Made by a program: the position numbers and the translations under genes | Notes under the pieces: model-generated | What the model was told of the DNA's origin: nothing | The model's database searches: none | The model's input: the letters and a program-made list of their open reading frames with translations, nothing else | In this document: positions 17,364 to 26,166 of the stretch, one piece after another | Layout: each line of letters starts with the position of its first letter | Position numbering within the stretch: position 1 is the stretch's first letter | Assembly: GCF_022698165.1 (NCBI RefSeq) | Contig: NZ_JALDAY010000006.1 | Coordinates: forward strand, 62,001 to 126,000 | Origin: Streptomyces cylindrosporus | Lineage (GTDB): Bacteria > Actinomycetota > Actinomycetes > Streptomycetales > Streptomycetaceae | Direction of reading: 5' to 3' | DNA length: 64,000 bases

Positions 17364-18302
17364 GTGAACGAAATGACAGAGCCCGACCTGCGAGGAAAGG
17401 TGGCTGTGGTCACGGGGGCGAGCGACGGCGTCGGCCTTGGGCTGGCCACCCGACTCGCCCATGCGGGCGCCGAGCTGATCCTGCCGGTACGCAACATGGC
17501 CAAAGGAACCACCGCCCTCGACCTGATCCGGACGAGTGTGCCGAGTGCGCAGGTCTCCCTTCGCTTCCTCGACCTGGCTTCGTTGGCTTCGGTCGAGAGT
17601 CTTGCCGACACACTTAATTCGGAAGGCAGGCCGATCCACCTCCTGGTCAACAACGCAGGTGTGATGGCGCCCGCTCGGCGACACACGACGGAGGACGGAT
17701 ATGAACTGCAGTTCGGAACCAACTACCTTGGTCATGTGGCCCTCACCGGGCGGCTGATGCCTTCACTGCGGGCCGGTCGGGCTCGCGTGACCACCGTCAC
17801 CAGCAGTGCAGCGCGTGGCAGCCGGATCGACTGGGACGCACCGCAAGCCGCGCAGCGATATTCCCCGGTGCGTGCGTACGGACAGTCCAAACTGGCCAAC
17901 CTGCTGTTCGCACTCGAACTGGATCGTCGTAGCACGTCAAACGGCTGGGGCATCGTCAGCAACGCAGCTCACCCCGGTACGACTCTGACCAATCTGTACG
18001 CAGCCGGCCCCAACCTCGGCCGCGCCCGTCCTGCTCCCTACGCGGCGATCATGAAGCGACTCGCGCGCTGGGGCATGCTCGTGCAATCTGTCGACGCCGG
18101 GCTGCGTCCGCTGCTGTACGCAGCCACCAGCCCAGAAGCCAAGGGCGGGCGACTGTACGGCCCCGACGGTTGGGGCGAGTTCACGGGCGGGCCCAAGGAA
18201 CTCGCCGTCTACAGGTCGGCCCGGAGTGAAGCGGACGCATCCCGGCTCTGGCAACTGTCCGAGCGCCTCACAGGAGTCACGTTCGCAGCAACCTCAAAAT
18301 AG
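17364..18302 (+). CDS. short-chain dehydrogenase, retinol-dehydrogenase-like
   Basis: 312 residues from GTG 17364 after CCGGGAG. The cofactor loop is TGASDGVG (17-24), NNAG follows at 96-99, and the catalytic set is Ser147/148 with Tyr172-x3-Lys176. The long form and the LQFGTNYLGHVALTGRLMP segment match the retinol dehydrogenase/WWOX-like bacterial SDRs that usually use NADP(H). The XRE regulator that follows in the same direction is a likely local controller, since such SDR-MmyB pairs are common in Streptomyces. The substrate is not known. Confidence 0.87.
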   Translation: MNEMTEPDLRGKVAVVTGASDGVGLGLATRLAHAGAELILPVRNMAKGTTALDLIRTSVPSAQVSLRFLDLASLASVESLADTLNSEGRPIHLLVNNAGVMAPARRHTTEDGYELQFGTNYLGHVALTGRLMPSLRAGRARVTTVTSSAARGSRIDWDAPQAAQRYSPVRAYGQSKLANLLFALELDRRSTSNGWGIVSNAAHPGTTLTNLYAAGPNLGRARPAPYAAIMKRLARWGMLVQSVDAGLRPLLYAATSPEAKGGRLYGPDGWGEFTGGPKELAVYRSARSEADASRLWQLSERLTGVTFAATSK

Positions 18303-18345
18303 ACAAGGCCAGACCAGCATCAGCTTCTACCGCACAGGACGAATC

Positions 18346-19170
18346 GTGGACAGAGCCAGACTGGCGGCATTTCTCCGAACCCGGCGAGAAGCCTTGCAGC
18401 CTGAGGACGTGGGACTGCCCCGCGGACGTCGTCGGCGTACCGACGGACTGCGCCGGGAGGAGGTGGCGGCTCTGTGTGACATGTCGGCCGACTATTACAG
18501 CCGACTCGAACAACCACGGGGGCCGCGCCCCTCCGAACACATGCTGGCCGCCATCGCCCGCGGCCTGCACCTGTCGCTGGAAGAACGCGATCATCTCTTT
18601 CAGCTGGCCGGCCATGCAACGCCGCGAAGGATCCGGCGCGGCGACCACATCAGCCCGGGGCTGATGCGCATCCTGGACCGACTCGAAGACACGCCTGCCC
18701 AGGTAGTGAATCACCTGGGTGAGACTCTGAAGCAGACCCGCATGGCAGTTGCCCTCCTGGGTGACGAAACAGCCTTCGAAGGACGTGCGCGCAGCGTCTA
18801 TTACCGCTGGTTCACTGACCCCGCATCACGGCTGGTCTACGCCGAGAACGACCGCCGCGCGCACAGCCGTCTCCTGGTAGCGGACCTCCACGGCACCTAT
18901 GTGCGTGAGGGCAGAAACTCCCACGCCGCAGACCTCGTAAGCGCACTACAAGAAGCCAGCCCCGAGTTCGCTGCCCTCTGGCGTGAACACCCCGTGCCCG
19001 GCCCCTACTGCGCAGCCAAGCACTTCCGGCACCCTCAACTGGGGGCCATGGAACTCCATTGCCAGACGCTGATCGACCCTGATCAGCCTCAGCGGCTTCT
19101 CGTTTTCACCGCGGCACCAGGTACCGAGAGCCACGCCCGCCTTCAACTCCTCTCCGCCCTCGGTGGCTAG
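18346..19170 (+). CDS. XRE regulator with MmyB-like ligand-binding domain
   Basis: 274 residues from GTG 18346. It repeats the architecture of the gene at 10967: an XRE domain with TDGLRREEVAALCDMSADYYSRLEQ, then the PAS-like domain with RSVYYRWFTDPASR, KHFRHPQLGAMELHCQ and PQRLLVFTAAPGTES. The domain is thought to bind a fatty-acid-like ligand in its one studied relative; here the ligand is unknown. It lies between two SDR genes and may control either. Confidence 0.84.
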   Translation: MDRARLAAFLRTRREALQPEDVGLPRGRRRRTDGLRREEVAALCDMSADYYSRLEQPRGPRPSEHMLAAIARGLHLSLEERDHLFQLAGHATPRRIRRGDHISPGLMRILDRLEDTPAQVVNHLGETLKQTRMAVALLGDETAFEGRARSVYYRWFTDPASRLVYAENDRRAHSRLLVADLHGTYVREGRNSHAADLVSALQEASPEFAALWREHPVPGPYCAAKHFRHPQLGAMELHCQTLIDPDQPQRLLVFTAAPGTESHARLQLLSALGG

Positions 19171-19228
19171 CCGGCCAGAACAAATCCGTCTTGACCCTCT
19201 CCCTGAGGGAGGGTTCAAGGTCGCAGAC

Positions 19229-20002
19229 ATGAGCAGCAATGATCTCGATGGACGTCGCGCCGTGGTGGCAGGTGGCAGCAAGGGAACTGGGCTGGCGACA
19301 GCGCGCCGGCTCCGAGACGCCGGGGCCGAGGTGGTCATCATCGCCCGTACTCCGCCGAAGACCGCCGACGCCCTCTTCGTCCAGGCCGACTTGAGCACTC
19401 CCGACGGGGCCGCGTCGGCGGCCGCGGCAGTGGCCGAACTCATCGGTGTCCCGGACGTCCTGGTGCATGTCACGGGCGGCTCTCGCTCCCCGGCCGGCGG
19501 GTACGCGGCTCTCGACGACCAGTTGTGGGAGGAGGAGCTCGCACTCAACCTGCTTCCAGCGGTCCGGCTGGACCGGGCGCTGATCCCCGGGATGGTGGCC
19601 CGCGGGTCGGGTGCCGTCGTCCACGTGACCTCGATCCAGCGGCGCATGCCGTTGCACGACTCGACATTGGCGTACGCGGCGGCCAAAAGCGCCCTGGCCA
19701 CCTACAGCAAGGGGCTCGCAGTTGAGGTGGCGCCGAGTGGTGTCCGGGTCAATTCGGTCGCCCCGGGCTTCATCCGCACCGACGGTGCCGAGCACCTCCT
19801 TGCACGCCGGATGAGCGAGGGAGGCATCACCCGGGAGGCGGCCCTCGATGACCTGATGCAGGTCCTCGGCGGCATCCCGCTGGGGCGGCCCGCCGAGCCG
19901 GACGAGGTGGCCGAGCTGATCACCTTCCTGGTCTCGGACCGGGCGAGTGCGATCACTGCCGCCGAGCACATCGTCGACGGCGGCACCATCCGCACCCTCT
20001 GA
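19229..20002 (+). CDS. short-chain dehydrogenase/reductase
   Basis: 257 residues from ATG 19229 with AAGG eight bases upstream; an earlier ATG at 19163 would overlap the XRE gene. It is a classical SDR: AGGSKGTG at 14-21, Ser135, Tyr149-x3-Lys153, and the PG-x-IRTDG segment after the active site. The NNAG motif is degenerate (HVTGGS at 80-85), as in some family members. The usual C-terminal DGG motif is present (IVDGGTI). It is followed by a SnoaL-like protein 32 bases later, and the two may act on the same metabolite. Confidence 0.84.
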   Translation: MSSNDLDGRRAVVAGGSKGTGLATARRLRDAGAEVVIIARTPPKTADALFVQADLSTPDGAASAAAAVAELIGVPDVLVHVTGGSRSPAGGYAALDDQLWEEELALNLLPAVRLDRALIPGMVARGSGAVVHVTSIQRRMPLHDSTLAYAAAKSALATYSKGLAVEVAPSGVRVNSVAPGFIRTDGAEHLLARRMSEGGITREAALDDLMQVLGGIPLGRPAEPDEVAELITFLVSDRASAITAAEHIVDGGTIRTL

Positions 20003-20033
20003 CCAACCACCTCTTCACACCACGGGACAGACC

Positions 20034-20354
20034 ATGCGAGACGTCCAGGAATTCGCCGAGGAGTACTTCGCAGCGGCGACCGATCCCGACCGCGAGCGCT
20101 ACTTCGCGCTCTTCGACGACGACATCGTCGTACACGACGACGGCCACAGCCATGAAGGGCTCACGGCGGTGCGCCGCTGGCGCACCGAGGTCCCGCCCGT
20201 GCGCTACGACCTCCGCGATGTGACGGGCACAGCCACTGCATGTCAGGCCGTCGCAGAGGTTTCCGGCGCCTTCCCCGGCAGCCCGGTCACCCTCCGCTTC
20301 ACTTTCGAACGCGACGCACAGGGGAAGATCACACTGCTGGACATCGCCCCCTGA
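20034..20354 (+). CDS. SnoaL/NTF2-like protein
   Basis: 106 residues, the size of a single NTF2-like cone. The pattern FAEEYFAAATDPDRERYFALFDDDIVVHDDGHSHEG matches the SnoaL-like group, which includes polyketide cyclases and small isomerases as well as non-enzymatic ligand binders. It lies in an SDR-SnoaL-MerR run, so a small ketone or enol substrate is plausible. No catalytic residue can be assigned from sequence. Confidence 0.75.
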   Translation: MRDVQEFAEEYFAAATDPDRERYFALFDDDIVVHDDGHSHEGLTAVRRWRTEVPPVRYDLRDVTGTATACQAVAEVSGAFPGSPVTLRFTFERDAQGKITLLDIAP

Positions 20355-20401
20355 AATCCGAGGCGCGAGTCAGCCAGGATGTATGCGACGAGGAGGACAG
20401 C

Positions 20402-21247
20402 GTGACGGAGCAATGGACGATCGGGGAGTTTTCCCGGATCACTCACCTGAGTATCCGCACACTCCGCCGATACCACGAGCAGGACCTCCTCGTCCCTGCA
20501 CAGGTCGACCCCGCCACGGGCTACCGCTACTACACGCCCGCACAAATCCGGCCCGCACTGACCATCAGGCGGCTTCGCGAACTCGACCTCCCGCTGGCAA
20601 GCCTCCGAAGCTTCCTCCAGGCCGAATCCGGCGGCGCGGGCGTGGAAGGCCGTCATACGGCGCAACAGATCGTCGCTACCCACCTGCGCCGTCTCGAAGA
20701 CCGGCTCGGTCGCACTCAGCGAGCGGTCCAGGCACTCCGGGAACTCCTCGATCCGCAGACCGAACGGACCGTGAGCCTGGAGGTCCTTCCGCCGCAGCGC
20801 GTCCTGGCGGTGTCCCTCGACGTCCCTCCTGGATCCGACCTGAGCTGGTACGACTCCGCGATGCACGACCTGGACACGGCGGCCGGCAGCCGCCCGGTAC
20901 TTCCTCCGGGCGGCCGCTACGAGCATGCCCTGTTCACCGACGGGCACGGCCGCGCCACCGTCTATGTCCCGGCTGAGGCGCCGCTGCCACCGGGAGCACC
21001 GGCCAAGGTGAAGCCGCTCGAACTGCCCCAGCGCACCGCAGCTGTCGCCACCCACTGCGGCCCGCACGACGACCTCGACCTCACCTACGCCGCCCTCGGT
21101 TCTTTCGCCGCGCACCGCGGTCTGCGCTCTCAGAATCTCGTCGAGGAGATCTACCTCGTTGGGCCGCGCGACACCGACCAACCCGACCACTGGCGCACCC
21201 TCGTCGCATGGCTGATCGACCCCGATACCGACCGATCGGCCACGTAG
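20402..21247 (+). CDS. MerR family regulator with GyrI-like effector domain
   Basis: 281 residues; GTG 20402 follows AGGAGGACAGC. The N-terminal MerR domain is TIGEFSRITHLSIRTLRRYHEQDLLVPAQVD followed by the GYRYY wing, then a coiled-coil dimer helix (about 80-115). From about residue 125 a GyrI/BmrR-like domain starts (VLPPQRVLAVSLDVPP) and ends with EIYLVGPRDTDQPDHWRTLVAWLI. This is the layout of multidrug-sensing MerR activators such as BmrR. The target is probably one of the adjacent genes; no 19-bp spaced promoter with a dyad was found nearby. Confidence 0.88.
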   Translation: MTEQWTIGEFSRITHLSIRTLRRYHEQDLLVPAQVDPATGYRYYTPAQIRPALTIRRLRELDLPLASLRSFLQAESGGAGVEGRHTAQQIVATHLRRLEDRLGRTQRAVQALRELLDPQTERTVSLEVLPPQRVLAVSLDVPPGSDLSWYDSAMHDLDTAAGSRPVLPPGGRYEHALFTDGHGRATVYVPAEAPLPPGAPAKVKPLELPQRTAAVATHCGPHDDLDLTYAALGSFAAHRGLRSQNLVEEIYLVGPRDTDQPDHWRTLVAWLIDPDTDRSAT

Positions 21248-21582
21248 CTGCAGCGGCCCCATCCTGTCCGCCGCCCCTACTAAGTCACCGGCCGCCGACA
21301 ATCAGGTTGGAGGTGATGGCCGCTGTCTCGCAGCCACAGCCGGGCGGGCATGCCCGGTCGGCCGTCGCCGACCTCGGTTCGCAGGCACCGAGGCTCGTGC
21401 CCCAGCTCGTCAGGCTGCACTTCTCCTCTGCTGGCAAGGCGACGTCGACGAGGCGGGACGGGATGAACTGGCTCTCGGAGCAGGCCTACGGCAAGCGTCG
21501 AAGTCGACGGCGGCCTCTTTGAGGGCCGCAGCCATGCCCAGAGAGGCGACGGCGGCCTCGAACCGTGCGAGGCACACGGGAC
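21248..21582. other. intergenic with a possible coding remnant on the minus strand
   Basis: 335 bases between MerR and the converging TetR gene. On the minus strand, around 21480-21600, a frame reads RFEAAVASLGMAAALKEAAVDF, which has coding-like composition but no start, no clear family and runs into the TetR tail. It may be the end of a decayed gene. Confidence 0.3.
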
Positions 21583-22140
21583 TCACCGATTCGCTCCGGG
21601 CCGGCGAAGTCCGTCGATGACAAGCTCGAGGACCCGGTCGGCCTGATGCAATCCCGCCTCCCCCGGCGGCACCCGCCACAAGAAGCCCATGACCAGGAGC
21701 ACGTCGGCCGGATCGAGCCCCGGTCGGACCTCTGCCGCTTCCTGTGCGGCAGTCAGCAGTTGCCCGACCGCCGCGGTGACCGGTGCGTACGTCTCGTTGA
21801 TCGCTTCTTGGGCGGCCGCAGTGTGAAGCGCCTCCCCGAGCCCGTGCTTGACGCGGACGTACTCCGCAAGCCGACGGAAGAAGACCCGGATCGCCTCGAG
21901 CGGTTCGTGCGCGGCAAGGGTCGCCGGCACCTCGCCGACCAGCGCCTGCACCTCCTGGCGGTAGAGCGCCAGGATCAGGTCCTCCCGAGTCGGAAAGTGC
22001 CGGTAGAGCGTGCCGGGGCCGACACCGGCCGACTTCGCGATGGCGTTCAGCGACGTGTCGGAATCGGCCGCCAACGCCTCGTACGCCACCTTGAGGATGC
22101 GCTCGCGATTGCGCCGAGCGTCCGAGCGGGGCGGCGTCAT
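21583..22140 (-). CDS. TetR family transcriptional regulator
   Basis: 185 residues from ATG 22140 (GGGAGGTCAT just upstream). The recognition region is TSLNAIAKSAGVGPGTLYRHFPTREDLILALYR. The group with this N-terminus (MTPPRSDARRNRERIL) is common in Streptomyces and usually sits divergent to an aldo/keto reductase or other oxidoreductase. Here a perfect palindrome lies 17 bases upstream, and on the far side only a wrecked aldo/keto reductase remains, so the regulator seems to have lost its target. A shortened relative of the gene is at 23644-23780. Confidence 0.88.
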   Translation of the reverse strand: MTPPRSDARRNRERILKVAYEALAADSDTSLNAIAKSAGVGPGTLYRHFPTREDLILALYRQEVQALVGEVPATLAAHEPLEAIRVFFRRLAEYVRVKHGLGEALHTAAAQEAINETYAPVTAAVGQLLTAAQEAAEVRPGLDPADVLLVMGFLWRVPPGEAGLHQADRVLELVIDGLRRPGANR

Positions 22141-22157
22141 ATGACCTCCCGATTGGA

Positions 22158-22177
22158 AAGCGGAGAAATCTCCGCTT
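22158..22177. promoter_or_regulatory. perfect palindrome, predicted TetR operator
   Basis: AAGCGGAGA-AA-TCTCCGCTT, nine-base perfect arms with a two-base centre, between the TetR gene and the start of the aldo/keto reductase remnant. The position suits control of both. Confidence 0.75.
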
Positions 22178-22196
22178 CATTGACTCTAGGAGCCCC

Positions 22197-22335
22197 GTGG
22201 ACTACATCAAGCTGGGCCGGACCGGCTCGACATCTCTCCGATCGCCATCGGTGCGATGACCTACGGCGAACCCGATCGCGGCCATCCGGTCTGGTCGTTG
22301 GGCGAGGACGACTCCCGCCCCCTCCTCAGGCATGC
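22197..22335 (+). pseudogene. aldo/keto reductase remnant, frameshifted and truncated
   Basis: GTG 22197 opens a frame reading VDYIKLGRTG, the start of an aldo/keto reductase. After GRTG one base is missing and the reading continues from 22229 in the next frame as DISPIAIGAMTYGEPDRG and onward to about GEDDSRPLLRHA, again the family's conserved N-terminal segment. Homology stops near 22335, so about 85 percent of the gene is gone. The divergent TetR and its operator are intact. Confidence 0.8.
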
Positions 22336-22560
22336 ATATGCGCAGGACGCTCCTGCGCATACCCGGCCGTGCCGCATGGTCAGGTCCGAAGACCAACGCG
22401 CCGCCGGCTCAGTCCACTTGTTTCCCCCGTGCTGACCCTGCGCAGGCAGCGTGCGGTGGTGCACCCATGCACATTCCTTGCCAGAAGGCGCGGCACGCGC
22501 ATGTTCGGGTTGGATAGGGGCATAGCAGGTACGGCACTGGAGCACCGGGACGGCGGAACA

Positions 22561-23514
22561 ATGGACATTCGGCAAATCGAGTTCTTCGTCGCGGTGGCCG
22601 AGGAACTCAACTTCACACGAGCCGCCGAGCTGACACACGTCACGCAGTCGGGCCTGTCATCGTCGATCCGCAGCCTTGAGCGGGAACTGCGGCACCAACT
22701 ATTCGACCGTTCGCCTCGGTCGGTCGCCCTCACTCCGGCAGGGCACGCTTTCCTCCCCCGGGCTCGGCGCATTCTGGCCGATTCCCGGGCCGCGCTGCGT
22801 GAGCTCACCAGCCAGCAAGACGCGACAGGCGCCTTGAGCCTAGGGGCCGAGCAGTGCCTGGGCGATGTGATCGACCTGCCGGACGTCTTGGCCGCCTTTC
22901 GAACACGCCACCCGGGCGTGACGATCCAGTTCGAGCAGCAGGGCTCACTCGCGGTTCTCGACCGGGTCCGTCACGGAAAGCTCGATGCCGGCCTGATCGC
23001 CGAGCTTGGCTCTACGCCGCCCCGGGACCGTGAGATCACGTCATTCGAAATCGCCAGGGACGGCTTCGAACTGCTCCTCTCACCAGAGCATCCCCTGGCC
23101 TCGACAGCAATCTCCTGGCCCGCGTTCGAGGCCCATCCGTTCGTCGACCTGCCCGACGACTGGACGGCCCGCCAAATCATCGACGCCGCCTTTCGACGCC
23201 GCCGACTGCTGCGCCGCAGTGCGGTCACTGCCGAGGATGTACACATGCTCCTTGACCTGGTGCGGCGAGGGCTGGGCCCCGCACTGGTGCCGGCCTCATA
23301 TGCGGCGAAACCACAGGCCGAGGGACTGATCCGACGCCCCGTGCCCGACTCCGACCTGACATGGCTCGTTCATTTCGTGGCCCGAGCCGACGCCAGCCCC
23401 ACCGTGCAGCCGTTCGCCGACATGCTCATCGCCGCCGAGACGGTGGACGAAGCACGTACGGCTCTCGGCGGCAACGCAGCAAGGGAGGCGGGCCGAAACG
23501 TCGAGATCGGCTGA
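22561..23514 (+). CDS. LysR family transcriptional regulator
   Basis: 317 residues; ATG 22561 follows GGCGGAACA. The N-terminal winged helix is typical (DIRQIEFFVAVAEELNFTRAAELTHVTQSGLSSSIRSLERELRHQLFDR), then the linker helix and a two-lobed periplasmic-binding-like effector domain from about residue 95. It is close to the CynR/OxyR-like group by general look, but the co-inducer is not predictable. No intact divergent target lies immediately upstream. The gene follows the aldo/keto reductase remnant and may have arrived with the event that destroyed it. Confidence 0.87.
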   Translation: MDIRQIEFFVAVAEELNFTRAAELTHVTQSGLSSSIRSLERELRHQLFDRSPRSVALTPAGHAFLPRARRILADSRAALRELTSQQDATGALSLGAEQCLGDVIDLPDVLAAFRTRHPGVTIQFEQQGSLAVLDRVRHGKLDAGLIAELGSTPPRDREITSFEIARDGFELLLSPEHPLASTAISWPAFEAHPFVDLPDDWTARQIIDAAFRRRRLLRRSAVTAEDVHMLLDLVRRGLGPALVPASYAAKPQAEGLIRRPVPDSDLTWLVHFVARADASPTVQPFADMLIAAETVDEARTALGGNAAREAGRNVEIG

Positions 23515-23643
23515 TCGCATCGTGATCCGGGGGACCGGCAGTGACCCGCTGCACCGGCGGTTGGGACCCGACGGCGACGCGACTGCCATGCGGCCCGCCT
23601 GACTAGCACCGTCCTCCTTGTCCAGGACGACCCGCCTCAGGAA

Positions 23644-23780
23644 TCACATCAACAGCAGGACGTCGGCGACCTCCAGCCCACAGGGCGGTTCGCCGCTCTC
23701 GGAACCAAGCGCTGCACATCGTGCCGGTACAGGGTGCCAGGGATAACACCCGCCCGCTTGGCGATGGTGTTGAGCGAGAC
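23644..23780 (-). pseudogene. TetR regulator remnant with internal deletion
   Basis: On the minus strand, SLNTIAKRAGVIPGTLYRH (from 23777) is a near copy of the recognition helix of the TetR protein at 21583. After LYRH the match ends, and about 45 bases later, in another frame, CGLEVADVLLLM matches the late GLDPADVLLVM segment of that protein, followed by a stop. The central domain is therefore deleted. It lies just behind an alcohol dehydrogenase gene on the same strand. Confidence 0.7.
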
Positions 23781-23843
23781 CGCCCGTCCTCCGTGGACGC
23801 ATGATGCGTTCACGGAGGACACCTGGGACCCGCACATAGGGGC

Positions 23844-24860
23844 CTATTCGGTCCGGTTTTCCAGTACCGCCCGCGAACGCAGCTTCCCTGCGGCCAGCCG
23901 ACCGAGGACCTCCGGTGCGTTCGGGAGGCTGAAGCGGTCGACGATGGAGCGGACCTTGCCCTGGGCGGCGAGGGCGAGTACCTCGTTCATCTGAGTGCGG
24001 TTGCCCAGGATCGACGCCTTGATGGTCTGGGCCTTGTTGAACGGAAAGCCCGACACCGACACCGGGACACCCGCAACCAGCGTTCCGCCCCAGGCCAGGG
24101 CCTTCAGGGCCTGCTCGGTGACGGCGTCGGAGGGGGCAAAGGTGATCGCGGCGTCGACCGATTCCGCGAGGACTTCTCCCGGGTCCTCGGCAGTGGCATC
24201 CACGACCCGGGTGGCGCCCACCTCCCGCGCGACACGTAGATGATCCGCGCTCCGGCCCACAGCAATGACGTCCGCGCCGGCCAGGCCCGCAAACTGGACC
24301 GCCATGTGCCCCACGCCCCCAAGGCCGAAGACCGCCACGGTGGCGCCGGGGCCGAGGTCGAGCTTTTGCACAGCGCCGTACGCCGTGATGCCGGGGCAGA
24401 ACAACGGGGCGGCTTCGGACAGGTCCAGCGACTCGGGCACGTGGTAGGTGTGGGCCGCGTTGGACAGCATGTACTCGGCGTAACCGCCATTGACGTGCTC
24501 GCCAGTGATCTTGCGCCGGTGGCACAGCTGCTCGCGTCCGGAGGTGCAGTATTCGCACTCTTCGCAGGTCCACCACAGCGGTTGCACTCCGACGCGGTCG
24601 CCCACGGCGAAGCCTTCGACGGCGTCGCCGAGTGCCGCGACCGTTCCGGTGACCTCATGTCCCGGGATGATCGGGCTGATGGCGGGGACGCCGCCGTCCA
24701 CCCAGTCGCCCTCCACCATGTGGAGGTTGGACCGGCACACGCCGCACGCGGCGACCTTGATCAGCAGTTGGCCGATGCCAGGCGACGGAGTGTCGACCTC
24801 ACGCCACTGAAGTGGGTTTGCATCAAGGGGGGCAGGTGAGTTCAGAGCGATTGCGTGCAT
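23844..24860 (-). CDS. zinc-dependent alcohol dehydrogenase
   Basis: 338 residues, the usual length of bacterial medium-chain ADHs. Catalytic zinc ligands are present (CGVCRSNLH with Cys39/40 region and GHEVTG), the structural zinc cluster C-x2-C-x2-C-x7-C is complete in CEECEYCTSGREQLC, and the NAD loop is VFGLGGVGHMA. The AdhT/AdhP-like sequence points to primary alcohols and aldehydes. It reads away from the 24861-25330 gap; no regulator is directly attached except the dead TetR remnant behind it. Confidence 0.9.
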   Translation of the reverse strand: MHAIALNSPAPLDANPLQWREVDTPSPGIGQLLIKVAACGVCRSNLHMVEGDWVDGGVPAISPIIPGHEVTGTVAALGDAVEGFAVGDRVGVQPLWWTCEECEYCTSGREQLCHRRKITGEHVNGGYAEYMLSNAAHTYHVPESLDLSEAAPLFCPGITAYGAVQKLDLGPGATVAVFGLGGVGHMAVQFAGLAGADVIAVGRSADHLRVAREVGATRVVDATAEDPGEVLAESVDAAITFAPSDAVTEQALKALAWGGTLVAGVPVSVSGFPFNKAQTIKASILGNRTQMNEVLALAAQGKVRSIVDRFSLPNAPEVLGRLAAGKLRSRAVLENRTE

Positions 24861-25330
24861 GCAGACAGCGTCTGCCTACCCGTCCCCCAACGTCCAACAA
24901 GGGATCGCCATCACAGCCAGCACTGATCCGCATCATGGCTGCGACCTGCGAATATGCGTCCCAGCCTCCACATCATCTGCTACCGTCCGAGCCGACGTCC
25001 TACCGTCTCTCCCCCCGTCGGGCATGGGAGTCGACCGAATCGGCTGGCTGCGCGGCTTGCCTGGCGGGCAGAACAAGCCGGGCTGCAGGCCGCCCCGTTC
25101 CCGGCCTCCGGCGTCATCTGCGGGATGCCCGCGGCCAGAGGATCCGAGACTGTGCTGCGGATGGTGAACGCGCCCGCCAAGTCGCCTACCTGCCACTGGA
25201 CTCGTCATGGAGCAGAGGTCAGCTCGGGGTCGCCCGCGGTTGCCGAGGAAGCCAGGACGAGGGTGGCGGCGTGATGCTAACGCCTCGTGTGCGCCCCATA
25301 GTTCGTGGGAGTCGACATGCAACAAGTCGC
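24861..25330. other. intergenic, no gene recognised
   Basis: 470 bases between the alcohol dehydrogenase start and the TetR stop. Open frames have biased composition but no recognisable family and poor starts. The half next to the dehydrogenase presumably holds its promoter; no strong dyad was found. Confidence 0.45.
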
Positions 25331-25951
25331 TCAGGCCGACCGATCGAGCGGTGACGTGTTAACGCCCTGCTCTTCCGGGCCGGTCACCGCACCCAGCATG
25401 ATTCGGCTCGCCACGGCGACTGCCTCCGTGCGGCCGAGGCGGTGCTCGATGACTTCACGCGCGAGGGCCTCGGTGGCACCGATGACGCCGAGCATGAGGG
25501 GCATACCCTCGCCCTTCGGAAGGGGTACGAAGCGTTCCAGGGCACGCAGGTAGAGCTCGGCGTAACGTTCACGCCCCTCACGCAACAGGCTCTCGGTGCC
25601 GGCGATTGAGGAGAGGGCGGCGGTCACGGTGCCGAATTCCTTGCCGATGTGCAAGACACAGTCGACGTAGGCCTCGGTCAGAACACGGGCGGTTTCCGCG
25701 AGCGAGTGCGCCTGCGTGTCCAAGGCAGCCGTCGCCGCCTCGGTCTGCTGCTGGTCGATACGGCGGTAGAGCGCGGTGAGCAGGCCGGTCCGCGTGGCGA
25801 AGTGTTCGTAGGCGACGGGCTTGCTGACGCCGGCCTCCTCAGCGACCCGTGCGAGCGTGAGAACATCGGCGCCCTCTTCGCGGACGATCGCAAGGGCCGT
25901 GTCGAGCAGCTGCGCTCGCCGTTGCTCGCGCGTCAGCCGGCGTCCCGCCAC
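25331..25951 (-). CDS. TetR family transcriptional regulator
   Basis: 206 residues from GTG 25951. The helix-turn-helix is LTLARVAEEAGVSKPVAYEHFATRTGLLTALYR. It diverges from the gene at 26167, and two sites sharing GTAGCTTAC lie in the gap, one on each side, so it probably represses itself and the four-gene set at 26167-30512. Confidence 0.87.
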   Translation of the reverse strand: MAGRRLTREQRRAQLLDTALAIVREEGADVLTLARVAEEAGVSKPVAYEHFATRTGLLTALYRRIDQQQTEAATAALDTQAHSLAETARVLTEAYVDCVLHIGKEFGTVTAALSSIAGTESLLREGRERYAELYLRALERFVPLPKGEGMPLMLGVIGATEALAREVIEHRLGRTEAVAVASRIMLGAVTGPEEQGVNTSPLDRSA

Positions 25952-25974
25952 AGTAGCCCTCCGTCTTCTCCTAC

Positions 25975-25996
25975 GTGGTTACGAACAGTAGCTTAC
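25975..25996. promoter_or_regulatory. predicted TetR operator, site 1
   Basis: GTGGTTAC-GAACA-GTAGCTTAC, an imperfect dyad about 24 bases upstream of the TetR start. It shares TACGAA and the full GTAGCTTAC half with site 2. Confidence 0.6.
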
Positions 25997-26041
25997 TGCG
26001 CCCGCCCGGCCACTTCCGCGGCTCGACAGGGGCCTTGACAC

Positions 26042-26064
26042 GTAACCTACGAATGGTAGCTTAC
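26042..26064. promoter_or_regulatory. predicted TetR operator, site 2
   Basis: GTAACCTAC-GAATG-GTAGCTTAC, with eight of nine arm positions pairing. CTTAC-GATTA-GTAAG overlaps its right edge (26060-26074). It lies about 100 bases upstream of the saccharopine-dehydrogenase-like gene. Confidence 0.65.
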
Positions 26065-26166
26065 GATTAGTAAGTTAGCTCGCCCGGGGTCGCTCTGCGA
26101 GCGAACCGCGTTTCCCCCTCGCCCTGACGGTCGCGACCCGACCCTGTGCCCTCCCGGAGAATCCGT

